From positions 1-47,140 of IMG/VR virus record IMGVR_UViG_3300047475_000020: a DNA stretch of 47,140 nt. The stretch is one strand, 5' to 3'. The stretch is from a virus. Below the pieces are notes generated by a model. The model had not been told where the DNA came from, did no database searches, and saw nothing but the letters and a program-made list of their open reading frames with translations. Below are positions 34,492 through 43,267 of the stretch, piece after piece. The stretch's first letter is position 1; every line of letters starts with the position of its first letter. A program made the translations under genes and the position numbers.

Positions 34492-35117
34492 TATTTGGTT
34501 ACTCCGTATATTGCAAAGTCGTTCATAATTATATTACCACTTCCAAAATAAAGATGAATACCAGTTATCGCAGTTGCTCTACCTCCGAGATCTTGACCTC
34601 CATTAAAAGTACCACCTTGACTACTTGCACCATCAACAATTGTATAATCACCTTTAACTATTGTCGGTCTAGAGGTGCTATTTACTTGTGATAAAGTACA
34701 AAAAAGATTTAAACCTTCACCAGTTGCGTTACCAGCAGTTTGATAAACCATTCTAATATGGTCAGCTGCATCGTGGTCGTAAGAATGTGTTGAACTTGAA
34801 TGAACTTCTGTTTCATAAAAATAATCACTACCAGTATGAACAGAATCACTATGTAAAAATCTCATTCTTAATGTTTGTGCATCAGTAACTGGTGTGGCAT
34901 CTATAAACATTAAATAATTGTCATAAGTAGAATTTATGTATGTACTGTTTATTTCAAATGAAGCGGCAGAAGTTGCACTACCTTGAAATAATTTAATCAT
35001 ACCCACACCAGCACTTCTTAACGACTCTTGAGAAAGTAAAGTTGTTGATGCAGCCCCATCTGTGATAAGTGCAGTACCATCTCTTTTTTGTATACTATCT
35101 ACTTTTAAAATACCCAT
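34491..35117 (-). CDS. Putative short tail fibre (208 aa)
   Basis: It shares the N-terminal anchor MGILKVDSIQKRDGTALITD with the gene at 35500-36036 (MGTLKVDNLQKEDGTAILTD). The C-terminal domain is different (FEINSTYINSTYDNYLMFID, TLRMRFLHSDS, ending NIIMNDFAIYGV). It is typical of marine phage fibre tips, where the strand pattern F...TYDNY.......T......LR.RF recurs. The constant anchor with variable tip suggests these short fibres plug into the same site and bind different receptors. One-nucleotide overlap with the next gene. Confidence 0.78.
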   Translation of the reverse strand: MGILKVDSIQKRDGTALITDGAASTTLLSQESLRSAGVGMIKLFQGSATSAASFEINSTYINSTYDNYLMFIDATPVTDAQTLRMRFLHSDSVHTGSDYFYETEVHSSSTHSYDHDAADHIRMVYQTAGNATGEGLNLFCTLSQVNSTSRPTIVKGDYTIVDGASSQGGTFNGGQDLGGRATAITGIHLYFGSGNIIMNDFAIYGVTK

Positions 35118-35126
35118 TTATTATCC

Positions 35127-35495
35127 TTAGCTTGGTTCTGTTGGCCAAGTAACTTTTTTTACTTTGTCAACAGTATCTAATCCTTTTGTTAAATCTCTCA
35201 GTTCTTCTCTATACACTTGCCATTTACCTTTAGTTGTACTATCCATTCTAGAGTCACTTATGTCTGGCATTTGTGTCCAATCACTTTCTCTTAAAAGTCT
35301 ATTTCTTATTGGTCTTATTTCATCTAATGCTTCACGAAGTTCACCCTCATCTTTTTTTGCTAATAATTCTGATTCTGTTGGTTTCGTTGTTGATTCGTCT
35401 AACCAAGTTAAATTTTTATAATCAGTTTGGTCATTACCCACTAATTCCCATAAACAACCAGGCCAATAGTATTCTAATAATTTTGCTATATTCAT
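35127..35495 (-). CDS. Phage tail assembly chaperone-like protein 2 (122 aa)
   Basis: It carries the same C-terminal half as 31421-31714. IRPIRNRLLRESDWTQMPDI is followed by WQVYREELRDLTKGLDTVDK and VTWPTEPS, a Phage_tail_APC-like pattern. The N-terminal 45 residues (IAKLLEYYWPGCLWELVGND) are different and contain aromatic residues. It lies between two short fibre genes of the MG.LKVD type. It probably assists assembly or attachment of one of these fibres. The duplicated C-terminus is clear at DNA level too, for example ggttctgttggccaagt in both. Confidence 0.8.
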   Translation of the reverse strand: MNIAKLLEYYWPGCLWELVGNDQTDYKNLTWLDESTTKPTESELLAKKDEGELREALDEIRPIRNRLLRESDWTQMPDISDSRMDSTTKGKWQVYREELRDLTKGLDTVDKVKKVTWPTEPS

Positions 35496-35499
35496 ATTA

Positions 35500-36036
35500 C
35501 TAACCTTTTATCTCTTGAAGAGTTACACAATTTAAAGCCATTGTTCCATTATATTTTTCTGAACTTCTTCTTTGTACATAAATTGCTGAAGACCCTGCCA
35601 TACAACCAGCTCTAATTGAATATGTTACTGCTGAGGTTGAACTAGGTGAATCTAAAACATTAATATTACATTGGTTAGGCTGACCACCACCCATAGCATT
35701 AGTTTGGTGAACTGTTAATATACAAGTACTTCCTCTAAAAACAGTGATACCCCAACCATTTGCGGCTGAACTTGAACCTTCAATAGAACCAGTTATTAAA
35801 ATTTTACTTGAAGTAGAACTCGGTGTTATTGCTTGTGAGTAAATTTCTGTTCCTTCTGAAACTGTGGGAGTTGTATCATCATCTGGTATTGCAGAAGTAA
35901 AAGTTGCTTTTGCAACTGCAACTGTTATTTGTTGTAGAACTATTCCTGCTCCACTAACACTTGAACTAAAAACACCATCAGTAAGAATAGCAGTTCCGTC
36001 TTCTTTTTGTAAATTATCTACTTTTAATGTACCCAT
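35500..36036 (-). CDS. Putative short tail fibre (178 aa)
   Basis: N-terminal anchor MGTLKVDNLQKEDGTAILTD as in 34491-35117. The C-terminal part (LQQITVAVAKATFTSAIPDD, then SKILITGSIEGSSSAANGWG and TVFRGSTCILTV) follows the plan of small phage fibre tips that read (S)SSKI.I.......... The end is TMALNCVTLQEIKG. It contains five cysteines, which is notable in this fibre set. It precedes the tail chaperone-like gene 2 by 4 nt. Confidence 0.75.
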   Translation of the reverse strand: MGTLKVDNLQKEDGTAILTDGVFSSSVSGAGIVLQQITVAVAKATFTSAIPDDDTTPTVSEGTEIYSQAITPSSTSSKILITGSIEGSSSAANGWGITVFRGSTCILTVHQTNAMGGGQPNQCNINVLDSPSSTSAVTYSIRAGCMAGSSAIYVQRRSSEKYNGTMALNCVTLQEIKG

Positions 36037-36045
36037 AAAATCTAC

Positions 36046-36432
36046 CTAAAGTATAACAACATCTCCCTCTATTGTCAATGTATTACCAGAAGTAACCGTG
36101 ATAGGCCCTACTGCCACTGCATTGACTCCTTGAGGAATTGTAAGTGTTTCATTTAAAAATTTAGTGTTTGCTCTAAACTGTGCTGATTGTCCGAAAGATT
36201 GGGGAATGGCATTTGCATCTAGGACATCATTATATTGAACTTTATCACCAGCGTTAGCACTAGCACCATCTGTACCGTCAAGGATTAAATTATCACCAGC
36301 ATTAGAACCTCCACCATCTGTTCCGTTAAGAATAATATTAACAGATGCACCAAGACTAACTGATGCATTAATCTTAGCAGTTGTGATGGCACCGTCTGCG
36401 ATACCATCAGTTGGAAGTTGAAAGACAGCCAT
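36046..36432 (-). CDS. Short fibre/structural protein with GTD loops (128 aa)
   Basis: After a ladder-like start (FQLPTDGIADGAITTAKINA), residues about 33-68 hold two consecutive GTD loops (IILNGTDGGGSNAGDNLILD and GTDGASANAGDKVQY). A beta-rich end (FLNETLTIPQGVNAVAVGPI, then TLTIEGDVVIL) follows. The loops are the cleanest examples of the dispersed GTD...AGD module in this window. The protein may be a small fibre or a connector. It lies in the fibre island, 8 nt after the upstream gene. Confidence 0.75.
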   Translation of the reverse strand: MAVFQLPTDGIADGAITTAKINASVSLGASVNIILNGTDGGGSNAGDNLILDGTDGASANAGDKVQYNDVLDANAIPQSFGQSAQFRANTKFLNETLTIPQGVNAVAVGPITVTSGNTLTIEGDVVIL

Positions 36433-36440
36433 AATTTATC

Positions 36441-37352
36441 CTATGATATGGTTGCACCGTTACTAGAAACTACATTCCAGTTTGCACCATTGTAAACTAA
36501 AACAACACTTTCACCGATTGCATTAAATACAATACTTGTAGAAACATTGGTAGAGTTTAAGTTACCATTTGATTGTGTCATTGTTGCATTGTTACCAGCA
36601 ACAGTCATAATGATTATTTTTCTTTGACCAACAAAACGACCAGTTGCAAGAGTAAGTCCAGCAGTACCACTAGCTGTGTTTAGAAGTGATACTTCAGTAT
36701 CTTTATCTAGTGCGTTAGAACCACCAGCACCAGTAATGGTTTCAGTTGATGAACCTTGAAGTGTTGATGTTTTGTTTGGTAGTGTGACTGTGACATTACC
36801 AGAATATACAGCGTGAGCTGGAGATTCTATTGCAACATAGTGTGCATTTGAACTCTCACAATATAATCTTACTTGTGATTTTGCACCACTATTTTTTACA
36901 TCAATAATACCAGTTGTGAAAATGATATCATCATCACCATTTATTTTAAAGTGAATAGTATCATCTGTGTCAGCAGTGATAGATGTATCAGCGTCTGCAT
37001 CTAAAACTAATTCTTTACCATTAAGGTCAAGTTTAGTTGCAGTCATCTGAAATATATCAGCACCACCTATTTTAAAATCTATTGTATCGTCTGAATCAGC
37101 AGTTATTGAAGTATCTGCATCAACATCTAAAATAAGTTCAGAACCATTAAGGTCTAAACTTGTAGCGATTACTGGGGCTGTTAATGTAACTACGGTTGCA
37201 GTTGCACTCATCCCAGAAGTTAAAGCAGAACCAGTACCTAATAATGTGTACAGTTCTACAAAGTTATCGTTTGCCTTGTCACCTCCAGCTCTGAGGGTAT
37301 CGCCTGTCCCATCATTTGCTGAACTTCCAAGTCCGATAGATTGATATGCCAT
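36441..37352 (-). CDS. Putative tail fibre with 42-residue tandem repeat (303 aa)
   Basis: The N-terminus (GLGSSANDGTGDTLRAGGDK, ANDNFVELY) is the attachment motif seen in many T4-like marine fibre or neck proteins. Residues about 66-149 hold a tandem repeat of 42 residues, LDLNGSELILDVDADTSITA and LDLNGKELVLDADADTSITA, each followed by D(S/T)DDTI.FKI.G.D. The C-terminal part contains VTLPNKTSTLQGSS and ends in a beta-rich NWNVVSSNG segment. It is the first gene of the fibre island, downstream of a perfect late promoter box. Confidence 0.8.
   Translation of the reverse strand: MAYQSIGLGSSANDGTGDTLRAGGDKANDNFVELYTLLGTGSALTSGMSATATVVTLTAPVIATSLDLNGSELILDVDADTSITADSDDTIDFKIGGADIFQMTATKLDLNGKELVLDADADTSITADTDDTIHFKINGDDDIIFTTGIIDVKNSGAKSQVRLYCESSNAHYVAIESPAHAVYSGNVTVTLPNKTSTLQGSSTETITGAGGSNALDKDTEVSLLNTASGTAGLTLATGRFVGQRKIIIMTVAGNNATMTQSNGNLNSTNVSTSIVFNAIGESVVLVYNGANWNVVSSNGATIS
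36906..37157 (-). repeat. Tandem repeat of two 126-nt units in a fibre gene
   Basis: Two in-frame units encode the 42-residue repeat with consensus LDLNG.EL.LD.DADTSITAD.DDTI.FKI. The acidic DADT..TAD.DDT stretch may bind divalent cations. Confidence 0.75.
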
Positions 37353-37377
37353 TCCTATATCTCCTATTATCTACTTT

Positions 37378-37385
37378 TATTTATA
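37378..37385 (-). promoter_or_regulatory. T4-type late promoter upstream of the fibre island
   Basis: The minus strand reads TATAAATA exactly, within the 37-nt gap after the 1179-aa gene and 26 nt upstream of the 303-aa fibre start. It would give the fibre island its own late transcript. Confidence 0.7.
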
Positions 37386-37389
37386 ATGA

Positions 37390-40300
37390 TTAAGTTGCAG
37401 TATTATCAAAAGTTAATCCCATATCTGATAAAGTTGCATCAAATCTAAATGCACTTGCATCAAATGTAGTTGTTATGTTTGCAGTTTGTGAAACACTAAA
37501 GTCTGCATCAAATCTTGCATAATCACCACCTAGTGTATCATCAAATTTGTATAGTGTTTGTGAGAAGTCTAGTGGATTAGTTAATCCAGCAAAACCTACA
37601 TCAAACTTGACACTATTTGAGTCAAATGTTTTATGTGTCTCAGAGAAATCTAAGAACTCTTGACCCAATGTGTCTATTGTCTTACCACCAGCATTGTCTT
37701 CATCAAATGTTTGTCTAATATCATCAAATGTTCTAAAGTCCATATCAAATGTTTGGAACATACCAGTTTTAGTAATTCTTAATTCACCTCTTGGTGGTAC
37801 ATTGATTCTTGTAGTAAATGCAGATGGTGCTATAAAGTTTCTACTTTCATCAAAGAACCTTGTTGTAGAATCAAAGTTCTCTTCATCAGTATCACTAAAT
37901 CCACCAGTAACAGATACTTCATTTATTTTAACATCTTTAAATTGGTCAATAGTAAAATAAGTATCAACATTTTCATCATCACCTAAAAATCCCTCTTGCA
38001 TAAATCCATATTTCGCAAGGTTAACTAAAAAAGGTGCAAATGATGATGATGTTGCACCACCCATAGTTACTGAAACAGAACTTGATAATGTAAGTTCTCT
38101 TTTACTAGATGGTAATACTGTTCCACCACCACTTGTATTTTCTTGATAACCAATAGCTGGAGTTGTATTTAAAGTTGTACCATCAGTTGCTGTACCTAAC
38201 CTACGACCAAATACAGTTGTAAATAGAGTTGTAAGTGTAGATGCAAGTTCTGGAGTGAATGTTTCAGTATCACCTACAAATCCAGAAATCTCAGAACCAG
38301 TAGGTATTTTAAGTTGTGCATTGACTAATGATGCAATAGTAACTTGTCCGAATACTGCAAACCCAGCAGGGTGTGTCGCAGTTCTAATACTATCACGCCA
38401 CTCATTAATTGATTCACCTATTTTCACAACATAAGAAAAATCTTGATAGTAATATGAATCTTGGATTCTCATAGTATCTTCAGATACAAATCCTTTTGAA
38501 CCTATGAAGTTACCAGTTGTTCTACCAGTTGCACCAGTAGTTAAATCACCATCAGCTGTTAAACATTGTACAACTATTCCACTTGCAGTACCAGTTGTAA
38601 TTAAATCACCCTCTTCTGGTGTATGTGTTGAATTTATTTTAATGGTTTGTTTTGCACTATCAAAGGAAACAATAGTTCCTTCTGATGATGTTAAACCTTC
38701 TGTTGCAACAAATGTTCCAACAATGTCTTTTACTAATACAGTTTTATTAAATCTTACAGAATCTCTTACTGTATCTTCATTTAAGATTGCATCACCTTCA
38801 CCCTCATTTTCTAATAATATTTTTTGGCCAGATATTGCTTCACCAGTAACAGTTGCATCTTCTAATATGTGATAAACAGAATCGTTCTTATACCCAGAAC
38901 CGAAGTTTCTAATACCTACTTCTGTAACACCACCAACTCCAGTATTAGATTTTGCAAGAAGTTTTGCACCAGTACCACCAGATACAGTTATAGATGGTAA
39001 TTTAGTATAACCATTACCTTCATTTGTAATTCTTATTCTTCTTATCTCACCTTGTTCTTGTGACGGTAATGTTGCAGTTTCTAATTGTGTAAACTGTTCA
39101 TTTTCAAATAGTAATACATCATCACTATCTGATAATTCCATAGTGATTCTAGAAGCACCATCATTCTCTTGAACTATATTATCATTTTCGTTAGCACTAT
39201 TTGTATCAGTACCATCAAGAACTATGTGGTCAACAGTTGCATCTTGTTCTAATATCAAGAACTCTGGTTCAGATTCTTCTCTTAGTAATCTAAAGTTTCC
39301 TAATTCGTCTTCTAATATAAAATCGTTATTGTTATCTACTGGTAGTGATTGTCTAAATCTTTCAGATGAATTTGTTTCTTCACCGACTAACACACCAGTT
39401 TGTATTGCACTCGTAACAACAGAATCCTCTGTAAGTATTTTTGAATTTGCATCTGACCCAGTTGCATCTGTTCCATCAAAAATTATATTAGTGACACCAT
39501 CAGAATCATTTTCTATTTGAATATAATTTGTAATGAAGTTGTCTGGGTCAACTGGTGTTTCAATAATTATATTATCACCAGCATCTGCGTGGGGGGTTGC
39601 AGTTCTATTTAAAACTATATTTACATTTTCAAAGGTTGCATCTTCTTGTTCTATATCACCGACATCATCAACAATAATACTTTCTCTTTCATCAGTAATA
39701 ATGTTATCACCAGATGTTGCGTTTTCTAATTGTATTGAACCACCTACAATATCAACATTTGCTTCTACACCAGTACCATCTGTATCACTATTATCAAATT
39801 GAAGTTGAGCTCCATTTGTATAACCAGTACCAGTATCATCAATTATTATTTCATCTATCTTACCTTTTGATACATCTGCAACAACCATTTCTGCAAAACC
39901 ATCACCACCTATTACAGTTACTGGGTCATTGATTTCATAATACTGTCCACTTCTAGTAATATCAACACCAGAAACAATTTCTTGTATGACTGCAAAAATA
40001 TCAAAATCATTATTAGGGTCTGTTCCAAAAACAGTTTCACCAATTTGAAATGTTCCAGTAATAGAGTTATCTGCAATTCTTAATTGTGCAAACGCATTAC
40101 CACCCTCTGTAAATTTAGTGACTGTCGTGATTCTTGCTGTTGCACCAGATGTTCTACCAGTTATTATTTTATTAGAAAGACTACCAAAGTCTGATGTGCC
40201 TGTTTCAATAACTTTCATAACAATTTCTGAGTCCCAGAAACCGTCAGAAACTCTTAACATATTATCTCTTGGAAATACTATTTCAGCTTCTTCATCAAAT

Positions 40301-40929
40301 AATAATCTAAAGAAATATTTGTGGCCATCAATAGTACCTTTAGAAGTATATAAATCTTTTATTGTTTTTATTAATTGTCTTTTTGATACACCACTTGCAA
40401 GTGTTTCACTAATACCTTCTAAAAATGAATCTCTAAATTGAGTTAAGAAATCATATATGGTATTATCAACATCTGCATAATCTAAAAGTTGTTGAATGTT
40501 TTGTATTGGATTACCACGAAACTGTGTAATTGTAGCTCGTGCATTAGAAGTTAAACCTTGAATCTCTTCATTGGTTTCAAATTTATTTTGTGAAGTAATA
40601 TATAATACTTGATTGTCATCAAAGTCATCAATTAAAACTGTCGCAGTTGCATTAGATGTTAAACCTTTAACTGTTTCACCAACTGTAAACTTTGCAACAG
40701 AATCTTCTAATACAACATTCTCATCACCTTTCTCATTTAAAATATAATTATTAGATGTTGTTTCTTGTAATACATAATTTACTTCACCAGATATTGTAAG
40801 TTGTCCACACTCAAGATATCTATAATAATCTTTTAAAAATTTTACAAATTTAGGGTGGTCAGATTTTAAGAACTCTGGAACGAATTCTTGCAATAAAGGT
40901 GAGATTTTTTTATCAAATGTAGAAGACAT
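37390..40929 (-). CDS. gp7-like baseplate wedge structural protein (1179 aa)
   Basis: A large protein between gp6 and gp8, the place of T4 gp7 (1032 aa), so I call it gp7-like by position and size, not by clear sequence match. The N-terminal 60 residues include LLQEFVPEFLKSDHPKFVKF and KDYYRYLE. This opening recurs in large tail proteins of marine phages. The interior has GExIxG..S.A hairpins (AKFTVGETVKGLTSNATATV), several GTD-type acidic loops (IIFDGTDATGSDANSKI, HIVLDGTDTNSANENDNI) and beta-helical GG.. stretches. The last about 120 residues repeat short (T/R/K)FD units. Its start shares one nucleotide with the gp6 stop. Confidence 0.75.
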   Translation of the reverse strand: MSSTFDKKISPLLQEFVPEFLKSDHPKFVKFLKDYYRYLECGQLTISGEVNYVLQETTSNNYILNEKGDENVVLEDSVAKFTVGETVKGLTSNATATVLIDDFDDNQVLYITSQNKFETNEEIQGLTSNARATITQFRGNPIQNIQQLLDYADVDNTIYDFLTQFRDSFLEGISETLASGVSKRQLIKTIKDLYTSKGTIDGHKYFFRLLFDEEAEIVFPRDNMLRVSDGFWDSEIVMKVIETGTSDFGSLSNKIITGRTSGATARITTVTKFTEGGNAFAQLRIADNSITGTFQIGETVFGTDPNNDFDIFAVIQEIVSGVDITRSGQYYEINDPVTVIGGDGFAEMVVADVSKGKIDEIIIDDTGTGYTNGAQLQFDNSDTDGTGVEANVDIVGGSIQLENATSGDNIITDERESIIVDDVGDIEQEDATFENVNIVLNRTATPHADAGDNIIIETPVDPDNFITNYIQIENDSDGVTNIIFDGTDATGSDANSKILTEDSVVTSAIQTGVLVGEETNSSERFRQSLPVDNNNDFILEDELGNFRLLREESEPEFLILEQDATVDHIVLDGTDTNSANENDNIVQENDGASRITMELSDSDDVLLFENEQFTQLETATLPSQEQGEIRRIRITNEGNGYTKLPSITVSGGTGAKLLAKSNTGVGGVTEVGIRNFGSGYKNDSVYHILEDATVTGEAISGQKILLENEGEGDAILNEDTVRDSVRFNKTVLVKDIVGTFVATEGLTSSEGTIVSFDSAKQTIKINSTHTPEEGDLITTGTASGIVVQCLTADGDLTTGATGRTTGNFIGSKGFVSEDTMRIQDSYYYQDFSYVVKIGESINEWRDSIRTATHPAGFAVFGQVTIASLVNAQLKIPTGSEISGFVGDTETFTPELASTLTTLFTTVFGRRLGTATDGTTLNTTPAIGYQENTSGGGTVLPSSKRELTLSSSVSVTMGGATSSSFAPFLVNLAKYGFMQEGFLGDDENVDTYFTIDQFKDVKINEVSVTGGFSDTDEENFDSTTRFFDESRNFIAPSAFTTRINVPPRGELRITKTGMFQTFDMDFRTFDDIRQTFDEDNAGGKTIDTLGQEFLDFSETHKTFDSNSVKFDVGFAGLTNPLDFSQTLYKFDDTLGGDYARFDADFSVSQTANITTTFDASAFRFDATLSDMGLTFDNTAT

Positions 40930-42827
40930 TAGTAACCACTTGAGGAACTACTTCCAGTAGTAATATAAGATGTTGATGTATCAGCAGTTGTTACAGCAGC
41001 CGATGTTGTTGCAACAGATGAACCAGAACTTGAGGTTGCAGTGTCTACCTTTCCATTAACAGTTGAATTAGGTAAATCTATTTCTAATATATTATTTCTC
41101 AAAGGTATTATATCTGGAGATGATGGAACTGCAACTATTCTAATTTGTGTAGATGTTGCACCATCAACATTAGATATACTTGTTATTTTTGCACTAGGTA
41201 TAGATACTTTACCAGCAATATAATCAACAGTACCAAAATTTGCATCTACAATAGTCTTCGTTGTACCAACAAAATAATAAGTTCTTAATGTACCATCTGT
41301 GTCATCAATGAAAAGTTCGTTATCATTACCACTTACTTTAAATCCAGTTGATGATACAACAGCTTCGTGACCACTATGAGGATTATATATTGAATTACCA
41401 AAGTTTACTGTATATGATGAATTGGTGTTAAGAGTTGGTGTGATTTTTTTAGACATTTGAATAGTAGTTACATTTGAAGTTATTGCACTATCAGTATCAT
41501 CTATTTGTCCAATCAAATCTGAAAATCTAAATTGTGAATTAAATTGTTCTAAAGTATTTGCACTATAAGTTGTAAGTGTTGTTACAATTAATGCATTTAA
41601 ATCATTAACTGTTTTTGTAGTAATTGTAGAATTATACTTATAATTCGTAGTCAATCTAATCTGAATAGTTTCTGGGTCAACTATTTCTGTTCTAATAGAT
41701 GCAACATTATATGGTTTTAAAGAATTTTGTATTGTAGACTTTTGAGAATTAGTTAATGTGTTTCCATCATTTGTTTTAATAGAGATATAAACTATTCCAT
41801 ATTTTGGTGGGTCATTATCTTCACCACCCCAAACTGAAACAGCTGCAGTATCTGGAAATACTTGTCTTACAAATACTTTGTAATCATTTACTGTGACTGC
41901 TCTATTTTGTGCAGAGTAATCTAAAGGTGCATTAAATTTAATACTATCAATAGTTTCTCTTGTTGCACCACCAGTGGCTGCAGATGTTGTCGTAACAGTA
42001 TATGCAGTAGAACCAGAAATTTGTGAAGAACCAGTAAGACTGCCTGCACCATTAGCTAAAGTTTCGTTAGTAACAATATATTCTAAAACAACTATATTAC
42101 CATCAGTTAATTTTTTACCTATTACACCATCACCAAATAATATTTCGTGTTGTCCATCTTCAACCTCTTGTATAAAAAATACATTAGATGTAGATGTTGC
42201 TTGAACTATGTCAGCAGATTCTGTATATGTTTGAGTAGTTGAATCGGTTGAAGAGTTTTGTACAGTAACTTTAAGAGTTGACATATCTGCTTTTGTATCT
42301 GCAATTATAAATCTTTGGTCAATGTTATCTGCATCAACAGTATATCTTGTTGTGATTAATGTTCCCTCAAATACTTCTAATCCTTCAAATCTTAATACAT
42401 TATTTTCTCTTGATTTAGTAACTGCTTCATTTGTAATAAAAAAATAAGGAACATTATCAATAGATGATTGAAAAGAAAAACCTTTTGGTATTGTTGCAGT
42501 TGTTATGCCAGTAATTGCACTAACCTCTACATTAACTATTGCTTTAGGTGCTCGTGAACTTCTTACTTTATAACCTAATAGTTTTGCGTGTGATACGACT
42601 GAAGAACGAAGTTGTGCAGTATCAAGAAACATCTCATTACCCATAAGGTTTGCGTTCATAGCTTGATAGTGCGTGTTGTATGCAAGAACATCTAATAAGA
42701 CATTCATACCAGAACCTTCAAAGTCGTAGTCTGTAAATTCTGTTTGATTTTTTAGGAATGTTTTTAAATTACTTTTGATACCATCAAAATCTAATTCTGT
42801 AATTCTTAATCTTTCTTTATTTGCCAT
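40929..42827 (-). CDS. 6: Baseplate wedge protein gp6
   Basis: A 632-residue protein (T4 gp6 has 660) of the baseplate J family. It forms the continuous dodecameric ring that holds the wedges together and triggers sheath contraction. Diagnostic features are the N-terminal DGIKSNLKTFLKNQTEFTDY, EGSGMNVLLDVLAYNTHYQA and GNEMFLDTAQLRSSVVSHAK segments, then the central LPNAPLDYSAQNRAV-like stretch (KFNAPLDYSAQNRAVTVNDY) and FPDTAAVSVWGGEDNDPPKY. The last about 35 residues are a Ser/Thr-rich tail. It is coupled to gp25 by a one-nucleotide overlap. Confidence 0.96.
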   Translation of the reverse strand: MANKERLRITELDFDGIKSNLKTFLKNQTEFTDYDFEGSGMNVLLDVLAYNTHYQAMNANLMGNEMFLDTAQLRSSVVSHAKLLGYKVRSSRAPKAIVNVEVSAITGITTATIPKGFSFQSSIDNVPYFFITNEAVTKSRENNVLRFEGLEVFEGTLITTRYTVDADNIDQRFIIADTKADMSTLKVTVQNSSTDSTTQTYTESADIVQATSTSNVFFIQEVEDGQHEILFGDGVIGKKLTDGNIVVLEYIVTNETLANGAGSLTGSSQISGSTAYTVTTTSAATGGATRETIDSIKFNAPLDYSAQNRAVTVNDYKVFVRQVFPDTAAVSVWGGEDNDPPKYGIVYISIKTNDGNTLTNSQKSTIQNSLKPYNVASIRTEIVDPETIQIRLTTNYKYNSTITTKTVNDLNALIVTTLTTYSANTLEQFNSQFRFSDLIGQIDDTDSAITSNVTTIQMSKKITPTLNTNSSYTVNFGNSIYNPHSGHEAVVSSTGFKVSGNDNELFIDDTDGTLRTYYFVGTTKTIVDANFGTVDYIAGKVSIPSAKITSISNVDGATSTQIRIVAVPSSPDIIPLRNNILEIDLPNSTVNGKVDTATSSSGSSVATTSAAVTTADTSTSYITTGSSSSSGY

Positions 42828-43267
42828 TATCTTATTCTCTCTAGTATAAACTCAAATGATATTAGTTCAGTTGTTGCATTAATAATAAAAAAGTCTAATC
42901 TAATATTATAAGCATTTCTGTCTATGTCTGGTGTGCAATCAACTCTATGTAATAAAATTCTTGGTTCGTGTGTTTCTAAAACATTAGTGATGTTGTGAGT
43001 TAATACTCCAGCAGTTAATGTGTTTAAAGGTTCAAATAAAGATTGTCTGATATTAGAACCTATCTCTGGGTGAAAAGGTTTTTCATAATGATTTAATGAT
43101 ATAAGATTTCTAACACTTCTTTTGATTGCCTCTACATCTGTAACTTTAGTAATATCTTTAGTAACTGGATTCTGATTAAAGTTTAAACTCAAATCCTTAA
43201 AGATACGGTTACTTCGTCTCTCGTTATTTATTTGTGCATCAAATAATAAATTTCCAGTTAATGACAT
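42827..43267 (-). CDS. 25: Baseplate wedge protein gp25
   Basis: A 146-residue member of the gp25/TssE family (T4 gp25 has 132). It links gp6 dimers in the wedge and contacts the first sheath ring, starting its polymerisation. The core shows IKRSVRNLISLNHYEKPFHP, GSNIRQSLFEPLN and the family EPR motif at residues 101-103 (ETHEPRILLHRVD). The C-terminal NIRLDFFIINATTELISFEF is the expected beta strand pair. It lies between the PAAR gene and gp6, and overlaps each by one nucleotide. Confidence 0.95.
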   Translation of the reverse strand: MSLTGNLLFDAQINNERRSNRIFKDLSLNFNQNPVTKDITKVTDVEAIKRSVRNLISLNHYEKPFHPEIGSNIRQSLFEPLNTLTAGVLTHNITNVLETHEPRILLHRVDCTPDIDRNAYNIRLDFFIINATTELISFEFILERIR

